A stretch of DNA of 64,000 nucleotides from Lacihabitans soyangensis (GTDB lineage: Bacteria > Bacteroidota > Bacteroidia > Cytophagales > Spirosomataceae), in assembly GCF_024343775.1 (NCBI RefSeq), contig NZ_RJUF01000001.1, positions 124,001 to 188,000 on the forward strand, read 5' to 3'. The translations under genes and the position numbers were made by a program. The notes under the pieces were generated by a model. It was not told the origin of the DNA. It searched no databases and was given only the letters and a program-made list of their open reading frames with translations. This document shows positions 36,728-46,359 of this stretch, in pieces (position 1 is the first letter of the stretch; every line of letters starts with the position of its first letter).

Positions 36728-37297
36728 TTATTTTTTGGCTTTCAGAAGCGTTCTAAAACCCCATGCGAACAAACCGGTTAGCATCAGGAGAATGTTGTAC
36801 ATCGTAAACCCCCATTTCAATAGGCTGAAAGAGGAGGCCAATTTTACCAGGAAGTTTATTTTTTCGGGATAAATAAGGAGAAGATAACCAACACTTAGAT
36901 TTTCAAAAACATCGGCAAAGCCTATCAGAAAAGGGAAAACGTTAAACAGTTGAAAGTAATGACTGCTTGAAAACGAATTTCTAAAAAACAGACTCAGGAG
37001 CAAACTATAAGAAATACAATAAATGACTGGATACAACAAATCAATAAAAAAGACGTAAATTTTGTAATAAAATCTACCTGTTTCACCTAGCGAATCCATC
37101 AAGTTGTAAAACTGCTGAATGTTGTACCCGAATCGCATCTCTAACAATACCTGATTTTGCAATGGATTGATAAGTGTGGCCATTTTTGGAATAATAAAAA
37201 CCGCAAAAATCACTTGTGAAAAAAAGGCCAGCAAAATCATTTTTAAACTCGCTCCTGCGTGCAAATAGGCCGAAAATCTTCTCAGATTTTTTAACAT
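36728..37297 (-). CDS. four-helix integral membrane protein of unknown function
   Basis: A 189-residue protein with about four predicted membrane helices: SLKMILLAFFSQVIFAVFII near residue 20, a second from residue 81 (VFFIDLLYPVIYCISYSLLL), a third around FPFLIGFADVFENLSVGYLL, and a fourth near the C-terminus (ILLMLTGLFAWGF). No catalytic motif is recognised. Convergent with dprA. Function unknown. Confidence 0.75.
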   Translation of the reverse strand: MLKNLRRFSAYLHAGASLKMILLAFFSQVIFAVFIIPKMATLINPLQNQVLLEMRFGYNIQQFYNLMDSLGETGRFYYKIYVFFIDLLYPVIYCISYSLLLSLFFRNSFSSSHYFQLFNVFPFLIGFADVFENLSVGYLLLIYPEKINFLVKLASSFSLLKWGFTMYNILLMLTGLFAWGFRTLLKAKK

Positions 37298-37358
37298 TCC
37301 ATCATTAGGGTATCTGAGAGCAATTTAGGAAAAAAGAAATTTGAAGGCAACCAAATTT

Positions 37359-38105
37359 TTAAAAATTGAGGCCTAAAGCAAAACCGAAGTTAGGTTGAAC
37401 ACCCTCTCTGATCACAAATGTGGTTAATGCCCCATTCTCATTACCTCCATAATAACCAGTGAAGTTGCCATTCTGAGGAACGGTGTCTTTCACTTCCTTC
37501 GATTTTTTTTGTGACAAGAACCTGATACCACCACCAATATAGGTATCAATGTAGAGATTTTGGAAAATAGTATACTGCAAGCCGATATTCATATTTGGCA
37601 ATAGGCCTAGGTAAGAAATTCTACCGGAGTTACGGTAAAACTTGGAGACCATGTTATTCGGCTTTGTGCTATCGGTCAGGTAATAAAATCCGCCCTTATC
37701 ATAGTCGTTTACGTTGTATTCTACTTTGAGACCAGGAGAAAGATAAACGCCGAATTTCGATTTATCATTGATAAAGCTGTATTTATCGCCAGAGAAAAAG
37801 CCAGGTACGTAGAACCTTCTTTCAACACTAAAAGTGGCTCCTTGCCATTTGGAGTTTTGTTTGTAGGCCGAAATGGTGCCATAGCTGTCATAAATGTCGT
37901 TTTTTCGATTAATATATCGGATGCCTAAACCTATCACCGTGCTCCTGGTTCTTGATTTGTTGAAAATTTCTTCGCCAAAGTTCATTGAGCCAGTCACCAA
38001 GCTGAAAGGCTGAAATTTAAAGATTTTTAAAGGTTTTTCTTCATTTTGTTGAGCCGAAGTGGCAAATGTGCCTAAGCTAAAAATTGCGAGTATTAACTTT
38101 TTCAT
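37359..38105 (-). CDS. outer-membrane beta-barrel-like protein
   Basis: About 248 residues from ATG 38105 (MKKLILAIFSLGTFATSAQ), which is a signal peptide. The open frame continues upstream to 38132, but only the later start gives a proper signal. The mature part alternates polar and aromatic residues in beta strands and ends in FALGLNF, with the C-terminal phenylalanine typical of barrel proteins. Specific role unknown. It is divergent from uvrB. Confidence 0.75.
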   Translation of the reverse strand: MKKLILAIFSLGTFATSAQQNEEKPLKIFKFQPFSLVTGSMNFGEEIFNKSRTRSTVIGLGIRYINRKNDIYDSYGTISAYKQNSKWQGATFSVERRFYVPGFFSGDKYSFINDKSKFGVYLSPGLKVEYNVNDYDKGGFYYLTDSTKPNNMVSKFYRNSGRISYLGLLPNMNIGLQYTIFQNLYIDTYIGGGIRFLSQKKSKEVKDTVPQNGNFTGYYGGNENGALTTFVIREGVQPNFGFALGLNF

Positions 38106-38230
38106 ACTGTTGTAGTTTTTAATAATGAGCAAATTTAGACTAATAACGTTGCAAAAGGTATGATGTTTCTCACAAACTTATTTGAAGGATAAAATAAATG
38201 CCAATTTTTTTAGCCTTTTTACGCTAATTT

Positions 38231-38259
38231 TTTGTTTAAATCATATTGAAGTATATTTG
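38231..38259 (+). promoter_or_regulatory. promoter of uvrB
   Basis: TTTG (38231-38234) and TATATTTG (38252-38259) separated by 17 bases. Both elements match the Bacteroidota consensus exactly. Start of transcription would be near 38265, a very short leader before the ATG at 38277. Confidence 0.6.
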
Positions 38260-38276
38260 ACTATAATTTCTGAACT

Positions 38277-40307
38277 ATGAGTTTTTCGCTAATATCTGAT
38301 TTTAAACCCACAGGCGACCAACCGCAAGCCATAGCACAACTGGTGAATGCTATAGAAGCTGGTGAAAGATCTAACGTCCTTTTGGGAGTTACAGGAAGCG
38401 GTAAAACCTTTACCATTGCTAATGTTATTCAGCAGCTCGATAGACCGATTCTGATTTTGAGTCACAATAAAACCCTTGCTGCTCAGCTTTACGGGGAGTT
38501 CAAGCAGTTTTTTCCTGAAAATGCTGTTGAATATTTCATTTCTTACTACGATTATTATCAACCTGAGGCTTTTATAGCTTCTACCAATACTTACATAGAA
38601 AAAGACCTGATGATCAATCAGGAAATAGATAGGTTGCGATTGTCAACTGTTTCATCTTTGATGTCAGGTAGGAGGGATATTGTGGTTATAGCTTCTGTAT
38701 CATGTATTTATGGTGCTGGAAATCCCAATGAGTTTAAGCAAAGTATTATCAAAGTTGCTGTTGGTGATGTAATAAGCCGCAATAAGTTTTTATATAAATT
38801 GGTAGAGATACTTTATTCACGTACCGAAGTAGAGTTCAATAGAGGCACTTTCAGGGTGAAAGGTGACACAGTGGATGTCTACCCTGGTTATGCCGATTTT
38901 GCTTTTAGAATTATCTTTTTCGGTGATGATATCGAAGAAATTCAGATGATCGAGCCGACCTCTGGGAAAAAAATAAGGTCAGAGCCTAAAATCGTGATTC
39001 CGCCAGCTAACTTGTTTGTCACAGGTAAGGAAGTCATGCAGGAATCTATAAAACAGATTCAAGATGATTTGGTGGCACAAATTAAATATTTTGAAAGCGA
39101 AGGTCGTGTGTTGGAAGCTCAAAGAATTCAAGAAAGAACGGAATTTGACTTGGAAATGATGCGTGAATTGGGCTATTGCAGCGGTATAGAGAACTATTCG
39201 AGGTATTTTGACAAACGCAAAGCAGGTGAACGTCCTTTCTGCCTTTTGGATTATTTTCCAGAGGATTTTCTTTTGGTGGTGGACGAAAGTCATGTAAGCA
39301 TGCCGCAAATCAGAGCCATGTATGGCGGAGATAGATCAAGAAAAACTGCCTTGGTAGAATATGGCTTTAGGTTGCCTTCAGCCATGGATAATCGCCCGCT
39401 TACTTTTCAGGAATTTGAAAGCCTAACCCCACAAACAATTTTTGTAAGTGCCACACCATCAGACTATGAGCTTAATCTTGCGGGTGGGGTAGTGGTGGAG
39501 CAAATCATCAGACCAACCGGACTTTTGGATCCTGAAATTGACGTAAGACCGAGTTTGAATCAAATTGACGATCTTTTAGATGAAATAAACGGCAGAATCA
39601 AAAAAGATGAGCGAGTGTTGGTAACTACACTTACCAAACGCATGGCTGAGGAATTGAGCAAATATTTAGAAAGAGTCGGTATAAAAGGACGCTACATTCA
39701 CTCCGAAATTAAGACGATGGAAAGGGTGGAGATTTTGCGTGAATTGCGTTTGGGAGTGATTGACGTTTTGGTGGGGGTTAACCTTTTGCGTGAAGGATTG
39801 GATTTACCTGAAGTGTCTTTAGTGGCCATTATGGATGCCGATAAAGAGGGCTTTTTGAGAGATATTCGTTCATTGATACAAACGATTGGTAGGGCTGCAA
39901 GGAACTCTAACGGAAAAGTGATCATGTACGCCGACCGGATGACAGGTTCTATGCAAAAGGCTATAGATGAGACCAATAGGCGTAGAATTATACAAATAGA
40001 ATATAACGAAGCTAACGGAATTACCCCAACCACTATTCTGAAAAGCAAGGAGGCCATTATGGAACAAACCTCAATTGCCGACTTCAAACCTTCTACAAAA
40101 GGCTACTATGTGGAGCCTGAAAGAATCAGCCTAGCAGCCGATCCAATAATGGCGTACATGGGCAAACCTCAGTTAGAAATACTTTTCAAAGAGGCCAAAG
40201 CCAAAATGGAAAAGGCGGCTTCAGATCTAGATTTCCTTCAAGCAGCCCGATTCAGAGACGAAATGAACCAATTGAAAGAAAGGTTAGGGGAGTTGGAGAA
40301 GGTGTAA
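38277..40307 (+). CDS. uvrB: excinuclease ABC subunit B
   Basis: A 676-residue helicase-like protein. Walker A is GVTGSGKTFT at about residue 39. The beta-hairpin region EYFISYYDYYQPEAF, the DESHVSMPQ box and the C-terminal UVR domain (DFLQAARFRDEMNQLKERL) are all present. It scans for damage with UvrA and hands over to UvrC in nucleotide excision repair. Single-gene transcript with its own promoter. Confidence 0.98.
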   Translation: MSFSLISDFKPTGDQPQAIAQLVNAIEAGERSNVLLGVTGSGKTFTIANVIQQLDRPILILSHNKTLAAQLYGEFKQFFPENAVEYFISYYDYYQPEAFIASTNTYIEKDLMINQEIDRLRLSTVSSLMSGRRDIVVIASVSCIYGAGNPNEFKQSIIKVAVGDVISRNKFLYKLVEILYSRTEVEFNRGTFRVKGDTVDVYPGYADFAFRIIFFGDDIEEIQMIEPTSGKKIRSEPKIVIPPANLFVTGKEVMQESIKQIQDDLVAQIKYFESEGRVLEAQRIQERTEFDLEMMRELGYCSGIENYSRYFDKRKAGERPFCLLDYFPEDFLLVVDESHVSMPQIRAMYGGDRSRKTALVEYGFRLPSAMDNRPLTFQEFESLTPQTIFVSATPSDYELNLAGGVVVEQIIRPTGLLDPEIDVRPSLNQIDDLLDEINGRIKKDERVLVTTLTKRMAEELSKYLERVGIKGRYIHSEIKTMERVEILRELRLGVIDVLVGVNLLREGLDLPEVSLVAIMDADKEGFLRDIRSLIQTIGRAARNSNGKVIMYADRMTGSMQKAIDETNRRRIIQIEYNEANGITPTTILKSKEAIMEQTSIADFKPSTKGYYVEPERISLAADPIMAYMGKPQLEILFKEAKAKMEKAASDLDFLQAARFRDEMNQLKERLGELEKV

Positions 40308-40375
40308 ACTGAATATTTATTTTAAGATAGTAATTTTTATATTCAAATATTTTACAAAAATCGCAAAACAATTTT

Positions 40376-40825
40376 ATGGATAGTGATTTTAGAAAATCTT
40401 ATTTAGAACTTAAAGTCATTTGGAAAGATGATGATGTGCTTGAATTGAGTGTAAAAGTTTCTAACGGACGTTATAGCGGTATAACGGAAGTTTATGACAC
40501 TCCTGAGACTTTATTTAATTTTGCAAGAAGGTTAGAAGGGTATCCAAGCGTGAATCAAGAACTTTTTTACGAGGCTGGCAAAAAGGATAGTTATTCATTC
40601 TTTTCGATGAGATTCTACAAAATTGATTCTGCAGGTCAAATAGGAGTTGAAATAATGCTAGAGGAAAATGTATCAACAGAATATCGACCAGAGGAAAAAG
40701 ATAAACTTAAGGTAGAAATAATTATTGTTCCCAGTGCAATAGATGATTTCCAAAAAGAATTAGTTAACATGGCTAAAAACCGGGAAGGTGTATCAATATT
40801 AAATGGTCAATACAATTATTCCTGA
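40376..40825 (+). CDS. hypothetical protein, 149 residues
   Basis: I do not recognise this protein. It is soluble, acidic and mostly beta strands in its first two thirds (LELKVIWKDDDVLELSVKVS), with a helix near the end (IDDFQKELVNMAK). It has no signal peptide. It starts 68 bases after uvrB and ends at a repeat that separates it from the hydrolase gene. The composition recalls small immunity-type proteins, but that is only a guess. Confidence 0.6.
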   Translation: MDSDFRKSYLELKVIWKDDDVLELSVKVSNGRYSGITEVYDTPETLFNFARRLEGYPSVNQELFYEAGKKDSYSFFSMRFYKIDSAGQIGVEIMLEENVSTEYRPEEKDKLKVEIIIVPSAIDDFQKELVNMAKNREGVSILNGQYNYS

Positions 40826-40827
40826 TC

Positions 40828-40902
40828 TGATTTACACAGATTCTTGGAAAAATCCGTGTAAATCAGCGTTTCCGCAGGAATCTGCGTAATTAGCGTGCTC
40901 TA
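40828..40902. repeat. intergenic palindromic repeat (GTGTAAATC family)
   Basis: TGATTTACAC (40828-40837) pairs with GTGTAAATCA (40856-40865), followed by a GCGTAATTAGCGTGC stretch. A degenerate relative with GTGTAAATC and ATCAGCGT lies near 17960-18035. Both lie just past the 3' end of a minus-strand gene. Confidence 0.6.
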
Positions 40903-40912
40903 AAAACGGAAC

Positions 40913-42205
40913 TCATTTCCCCTCAGGCAAAGCGTGCAAAAGTTCTAAACCTACAGATGATCGAGGCTTAAATCCTTCCCAAGTTTTGGCATTGGAATCT
41001 TGCGGTAGATTTAGATATTTCCCGAAATCTTTTTGTTTTAAATGGATTCCCAAAAATGCCGTTACAAAGTGCTGATTGATGTTATTGATACGTTTTTCAT
41101 TCCAAGCGGGCTCGGCATATCTATAGTATTCATCAATGTGTAAACCTGGCTGAAGCGACTCCGCTGGAGGAGGATTAGGAGCTACATTGTGGCGGGCATT
41201 CATATAGGTAAGCATATATCTGTCAGTATTTATTGCACCATTATATATGGCTTTAATACCTTTTTCATAACCCGATATATCGTCTTGACTTCCAGCAAAA
41301 AAGAAAGTCGGGATTTTTAAGCCTTTCAAACTTTCAGCATCCCAAACTCCACGTTCCATTCCCCAAGGAGCAAATGCCACTACTGCTTTTATTCTAGCAT
41401 CTATGCTTGTCTTGTATTCGGCATTTGAGCCCAGTCTGCTCTCCAAAGCTTTGCTACCGCCTGTCAAAGCTCCAAATAATTTAAGAGAATTGTCACTGTA
41501 ACCTGCTCCAGCAACATTCAAAACACCATATCCACCCATAGAATAACCTATCAAACCTGTTTGGTCTACGTCAATTAATCCTTTCAAAGCATCTTTCGAT
41601 TGATTGAGAGCTGCCATCTGATTCAGTACAAAAATGATGTCCTTTGAACGATTCAGCAGTGTACTTGGGAAACCTGCAGCATCTCTAAAAGTAGATTCCA
41701 TATGGTCAATAGCTACGACAATATAGCCTTTAGATGCCAGATTTTCAGTCAAATAGGTCAGCAGTAATCTTGAACCCAAGTAGCCATGAGAAACAATTAC
41801 GAGTGGGAATTTGCCCTCTGTGGTCAAAGGTTTGGCATCTCTTGCGGCTCGTCCCTGAAACGTAAATGGAATAATTGGCCTTTTGGGGTCATTGGACGAA
41901 CCCATTACCTCGTCATAGACCACTAGTTCCTTTTGATCGGAAACAAGTGTTGCAGGATACCATACCTCAATTTTTAATTTTCGGTCATAAAAAGCGGTTT
42001 GTTCACCTTTAGATTTTAAGATATCAATTTGGTTAGAATTTGTGAATTCCAGCGTTTTAACCCCAACTTTATATTCACCTCGGGCTGACAATGACGGGGC
42101 ATCAGGTAAAGCATCTCCATAAACGAAATCCGTTTTTTGGGAGTAAGAAACAATGGAGAAAAATAAGGTTATCGCGAAGTTTAAGAAAGTAAAACAATTT
42201 TTCAT
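40913..42205 (-). CDS. exported alpha/beta hydrolase (PAF-acetylhydrolase/dienelactone-hydrolase-like)
   Basis: A 430-residue protein with a signal peptide (FLNFAITLFFSIVSYSQ). A first strand/oxyanion region is FPLVIVSHGYLGSR. The nucleophile elbow is IGYSMGGYG. An aspartate candidate lies in FFAGSQDD and a histidine candidate in NARHNVAPN. These suggest an exported esterase or lipase of the plasma PAF-acetylhydrolase-like group. The substrate is unknown. Single gene. Confidence 0.85.
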   Translation of the reverse strand: MKNCFTFLNFAITLFFSIVSYSQKTDFVYGDALPDAPSLSARGEYKVGVKTLEFTNSNQIDILKSKGEQTAFYDRKLKIEVWYPATLVSDQKELVVYDEVMGSSNDPKRPIIPFTFQGRAARDAKPLTTEGKFPLVIVSHGYLGSRLLLTYLTENLASKGYIVVAIDHMESTFRDAAGFPSTLLNRSKDIIFVLNQMAALNQSKDALKGLIDVDQTGLIGYSMGGYGVLNVAGAGYSDNSLKLFGALTGGSKALESRLGSNAEYKTSIDARIKAVVAFAPWGMERGVWDAESLKGLKIPTFFFAGSQDDISGYEKGIKAIYNGAINTDRYMLTYMNARHNVAPNPPPAESLQPGLHIDEYYRYAEPAWNEKRINNINQHFVTAFLGIHLKQKDFGKYLNLPQDSNAKTWEGFKPRSSVGLELLHALPEGK

Positions 42206-42280
42206 TTAAGATTTTAATTTATTAAGGTTTGAAAGTGTAACAAAGCTATGAAAGGATTGTTCATTTGGTTCGATACAACA

Positions 42281-42318
42281 AAAAAATAACCCATCCAGCA
42301 TCTCGTGAATGGGTTATT
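42281..42318 (-). terminator. terminator of the DUF4920 gene
   Basis: AATAACCCAT (42285-42294) pairs with ATGGGTTATT (42309-42318). On the minus strand the stem is followed by a T run (the A run at 42281-42286). Confidence 0.85.
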
Positions 42319-42336
42319 TCTATCTTTAAAAAATAT

Positions 42337-42789
42337 TTAGTTTTTAGGTACTAAAACACCATCTGCTACAAAAGTTAGCTCAGTTTTTGGTGTAGTAATT
42401 TTCGCAATTTCTTCTTTTGATTTACCTGCGTCTTCAGCGTAATGTTGTAATTCCGCCACACTGGTGGTTTTTACAGCAGGTATTCCCTCAAAGATGACTT
42501 TTTTGCCTGCAATGTCTTTTGGTACAAAAAAACCGTAGTCTTTAAAGGTTACTCGCATGGTTTGGCCATCAGCAGTTTTGATTTTCATCCAACATCCCGC
42601 AGCCTGACAAACCGACTCCACTTCTCCTTCAATTTTCACAGGTGCAGGCTCAAACGTTGTTTTACCTTTTAAAGAAGCAGCCTCTGTTGATCCTTTTGGT
42701 TTAATTTTCTTGCCAAATGCATCATATTTCTGACCGAAAGCGACACTGGTTAAACCCAAGAATAGAATCGTGATAAATAAATTTTTCAT
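42337..42789 (-). CDS. DUF4920-type exported protein
   Basis: About 150 residues from the ATG at 42789, which gives a clean signal peptide (FITILFLGLTSVAFGQ). A longer frame to 42822 starts inside the 3' end of the upstream gene. The mature protein contains KIEGEVESVCQAAGCWMKI and VTFKDYGFFVPKD, the features of a small OB-like DUF4920 family seen in Bacteroidota. The two cysteines may bind metal or form a disulfide. Function unknown. It follows the large T9SS gene by 11 bases. Confidence 0.75.
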   Translation of the reverse strand: MKNLFITILFLGLTSVAFGQKYDAFGKKIKPKGSTEAASLKGKTTFEPAPVKIEGEVESVCQAAGCWMKIKTADGQTMRVTFKDYGFFVPKDIAGKKVIFEGIPAVKTTSVAELQHYAEDAGKSKEEIAKITTPKTELTFVADGVLVPKN

Positions 42790-42800
42790 GTTATTGTTGA

Positions 42801-45800
42801 TTAGTTTAAAACCTCTAGCCATCCTTTACAGACTTGACCGTCGGGTATAGTTAGTAAATAATAATACGTTCCAGCGTTTGTTTTATTTCCCCAATCGTTC
42901 TGATAGTTGAAATCCTCAAAAACTTTTTTTCCCCAAGCGTTAAAAATTTGTAATGCACTTGAAGGATATCCAACTACAAAAGTATCATTTTTTTTGTCAT
43001 TGTTAGGTGTAATTACATTCGGAATTATTCCGTCGAAAGTTTTCAAGTCAATGCTTCGGGTGGTTTCAAATGCACAACCAGCATTGCTCAGACCTTTCAA
43101 TGTGAGAAAAGTTGTCAGATTGTTCTTTACCGAAAAAGTGGAAATGTCGGTTGTTTCTGGGTTTTCGCCAATTTTCCAAATGTAGCTGGTAGCCCCCGTG
43201 CTTTTATTGTTGAAAATTATCTCAGACGGTTTATGACAGGCAAATTTGTATTCATAATCAAAGTCAAGTTTTACACTCTCGTCGACAGTCACGGTTACTG
43301 CCTTTTGAGGGTTACATCCATCTGAATAGAATGCTTTTACGATGTAAGTACTTGTTTTTTTTGGGTTTATAGTGATTGATGCCTTGGTAGAGTCAGAAAT
43401 GCCCTCGCCTGACCAGACAAATTTATCCGCTAGTCCTGAAGCATTTAAGCTGATTTTATTTCCTTTACAAATAGTGGAATTGTTAGTTGCTCCGAAATCT
43501 GTTTTGGTATTTTCAACAGTTACTTTAATATCTTTTTTGATGCTACATTCCTGGTTTGAAATCTCCACAGTGAAAATCTGCGTGTTTTGAACTTTGGTGC
43601 TTACACTGTCTTTTGAAGAATTTGGAAAAAATTGACTTGGAGACCATTTGTATGTTTTTCCCCCAGATGCATTCATGAAAACCTGGGCACCAGGACAAAC
43701 TGTGGTGTCGTTGGAAACGGAATGATTGAAAGATTTTACTTTTAAGGTTCTGAAAGTGGAATCCACGGCCTTGCAGGTTACCTTGTTGTAGGCTACGAGT
43801 TTTATTTTATACTGACCAGAATCCGTGAAAGTGTAATTAATGTTTTCTGCAGTGGATACTTTTGCGTTGTTGACATACCATTCGAAGGTTTCGCCTCCAA
43901 CAGAATTGTTATCAAAATCAAGCTTGGTTGGAGCACATATTTCTGTTGGATTTACTTTTGAGCCGTCTTTGAGGTCAAATTTGGCATTGAGTGCATCAAG
44001 ATTAAATTTAAATGCCGCCATATTGCAATTGCCATTTCGGTGATTAGGCTCAGCGGCATTTTTCAGAGGAAACTCCACAAAACCAAATGCCTTGCAAACA
44101 CAAGCGGAGTGATAGATTGTACCGTTTTTGTCAAAACGGCAGGTTCCTCCATCCAAGTGGTCACCACGTTCTTCGTCTGCATTGCTTGGTGGTGTTGAAC
44201 CAAAATAAGTTGCATAAAGCAGTGATTTGAAGCCTTTTTCGAAAATAGCAAAATAATAATTACTTCCTGAAGTAGATTTTTTGAAGGCATTTTCTGTAAT
44301 CGGAAGGCCTTTTGTGGTGCTATTTTTGTTATAACCGTTTTCTGAGTTTACTCTTCCTCCCCAGCCAGAAACATAAATATTGCCGCAATCACTCACCATA
44401 AATGCCGTCGGTACCAAATCAACTGTTCCAAACGACCTGCCAGTCCCGAAAATCGAAGAAAATTTAGAACTCGATAGATTATTTGATAAAACTTGCACAA
44501 ACTGCCCACTTTTGGCATTTTGGTAAAGCCCACTCGTTACCGGATATTCGCCCAAGGTTGAGCCTAAAGTATATACATTTCTCTCTAAGTCTAGGTCAAT
44601 CAGATGTGCCAAATCTCCTTTCGAGGTGCCAATAAAAGTGGAGGCCGTAAGTCTATTATTTTCAATTTTTATGATAAATCCTTCTGTATCGCCGCCAAAA
44701 GTTTTTCTAAAACCTTGGCTCGTTATTGGAAAATCCTTACTTAAAGTGACACCACAAACATAAATATTATTAGACTTATCCACTCTTATTCCATATGCTG
44801 CATCGTAGTTATTTCCACCAATAAAAGTACTGAACAACAGCTGATTACAGTAATTGTTGAGTTTGAAAACAACCGCATCGTATGTCGATTTTTTGGTTTG
44901 AGTGGTTCCTGCTATTGGAAAATTTGCTGACGTACTTACACTCGCCACATATATATTATCCGCTGCGTCTACATACACTTCTCCACGAAACTCGTCACCA
45001 TAGTTTTGTATTTCCAACGCTCTAAAATCATGAATTCCGTCGTTTTCGCTTCCTCCGATATAGGTAGATCCCAAAAGGCGGTCGCCATTTACAGAAAGTA
45101 CGCTAACGAAAATATCGGTTCCTGAATAAAACGCAATATTAGTAGTAATAGGTGGGCCGTTTAGAAATGTACCGCCATTGAAGGTTTGGTCGAAACTGAC
45201 GGACGTAGTTGGGAAATTGGAGGATGAGGTAGTGCCAAAAACAACAAGCTCATCTTTGGAGTTCACAATTAAGCTATGCGGAACTTCTGATTCGTTTCCT
45301 CCCAAAAATGTGGAGTAAAGAATTTTACTTCCATCATCCGAATATTTAACAATCACTACATCGGTTCTGTAGCCTACATCCGTTGGAGTAGTTGTTCCTC
45401 CAGATTTTGGTTGGTAGGCGTTAATGGAAACGGGAAAATTTACCCCAAATACAGTACCGGCAGCGTAAGTATTTCCTTTAGAATCGTAAGTTGCTGTATG
45501 CGACCAATTGTCTGATAATGATCCTGTATACGTACTAAAGACCAACTCAGGGTCTATAATAAGTTCTTGATTATGATTGTATTCCGCCAATTGAAAAGAA
45601 ATATAATCATCGGTCATTTTAAAACTTGACTTTATAGGTTTTTTCTGGTTGTTTGTGCTTTGGTAAGTAAAAGGCTGGAATTCTTTGATGAGACCAAAGT
45701 TAGTTTTCAATATCAATTCATTCTTTTGGATCAGGGTTTCATTGGCACCTTCGTATTTGAATTTTATTTGACTGGCATCAGCTCCAGGTTTCACAATATA

Positions 45801-46244
45801 CTCATATTTAAGTGATTGATCCGCAGAATACATTCTAAAATCGATACCATCGAAAACATTTTCAAGTAAAATCTCTTCAAAAGCTGGAACGTTCGACTTC
45901 CATTCGTCTTTATTTTGACCAATAAAAAAGTTAAAAGTCTGATCCACAGCTTTTTCTTTTTTTGAGAATTGGCAAATGTTTTTAAATTCTAAACTGATAT
46001 TTTGGGTAGAAAATGATTTCCGGCCTTGCCTATCCGATGAAAAATGCGGAGAGTTTTCCGCCTCATATAGTTGATAGACCAAGCCATTTCGGGTAATCCA
46101 AAGCTGTCCTGAAGGAATGGAAGTTCTGTAAAGTACCTCAGAAGGCCATTGTCCTTGGTTTTTTATAAAAATGTAGGCCGATACAGTAGATTGAGAAACA
46201 ATCCAAAACACAAGAAATAAGAGTATCCGTCTCCCAAGAGCCAT
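42801..46244 (-). CDS. large type IX-secreted surface protein with SBBP-like and PKD repeats
   Basis: A 1147-residue protein. The N-terminus has a signal segment (LLFLVFWIVSQSTVSAY). Residues about 25-230 are a DUF7948-like domain. About 240-740 hold SBBP-like beta-propeller repeats (repeated FSTFIGG-type motifs). About 745-1050 hold PKD/Ig-like domains (ETFEWYVNN, then YTFTDSGQYKIKLVAYNK). The last 80 residues (PNVITPNNDKKND then NAWGKKVFED) are a gliding-type CHU_C C-terminal domain that directs type IX secretion and cell-surface attachment. Probably an adhesin or matrix protein. Confidence 0.88.
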   Translation of the reverse strand: MALGRRILLFLVFWIVSQSTVSAYIFIKNQGQWPSEVLYRTSIPSGQLWITRNGLVYQLYEAENSPHFSSDRQGRKSFSTQNISLEFKNICQFSKKEKAVDQTFNFFIGQNKDEWKSNVPAFEEILLENVFDGIDFRMYSADQSLKYEYIVKPGADASQIKFKYEGANETLIQKNELILKTNFGLIKEFQPFTYQSTNNQKKPIKSSFKMTDDYISFQLAEYNHNQELIIDPELVFSTYTGSLSDNWSHTATYDSKGNTYAAGTVFGVNFPVSINAYQPKSGGTTTPTDVGYRTDVVIVKYSDDGSKILYSTFLGGNESEVPHSLIVNSKDELVVFGTTSSSNFPTTSVSFDQTFNGGTFLNGPPITTNIAFYSGTDIFVSVLSVNGDRLLGSTYIGGSENDGIHDFRALEIQNYGDEFRGEVYVDAADNIYVASVSTSANFPIAGTTQTKKSTYDAVVFKLNNYCNQLLFSTFIGGNNYDAAYGIRVDKSNNIYVCGVTLSKDFPITSQGFRKTFGGDTEGFIIKIENNRLTASTFIGTSKGDLAHLIDLDLERNVYTLGSTLGEYPVTSGLYQNAKSGQFVQVLSNNLSSSKFSSIFGTGRSFGTVDLVPTAFMVSDCGNIYVSGWGGRVNSENGYNKNSTTKGLPITENAFKKSTSGSNYYFAIFEKGFKSLLYATYFGSTPPSNADEERGDHLDGGTCRFDKNGTIYHSACVCKAFGFVEFPLKNAAEPNHRNGNCNMAAFKFNLDALNAKFDLKDGSKVNPTEICAPTKLDFDNNSVGGETFEWYVNNAKVSTAENINYTFTDSGQYKIKLVAYNKVTCKAVDSTFRTLKVKSFNHSVSNDTTVCPGAQVFMNASGGKTYKWSPSQFFPNSSKDSVSTKVQNTQIFTVEISNQECSIKKDIKVTVENTKTDFGATNNSTICKGNKISLNASGLADKFVWSGEGISDSTKASITINPKKTSTYIVKAFYSDGCNPQKAVTVTVDESVKLDFDYEYKFACHKPSEIIFNNKSTGATSYIWKIGENPETTDISTFSVKNNLTTFLTLKGLSNAGCAFETTRSIDLKTFDGIIPNVITPNNDKKNDTFVVGYPSSALQIFNAWGKKVFEDFNYQNDWGNKTNAGTYYYLLTIPDGQVCKGWLEVLN

Positions 46245-46359
46245 TCCAAAACCATTATTTGTTGAAATTTAGGGCATTTTGGTGGTTTTTGCAAATGACA
46301 CGCTGCTTTTGAGGATAAGCGAAGAGGATTTTAAAGAGTTTTTATATTAAGAAAAATAT

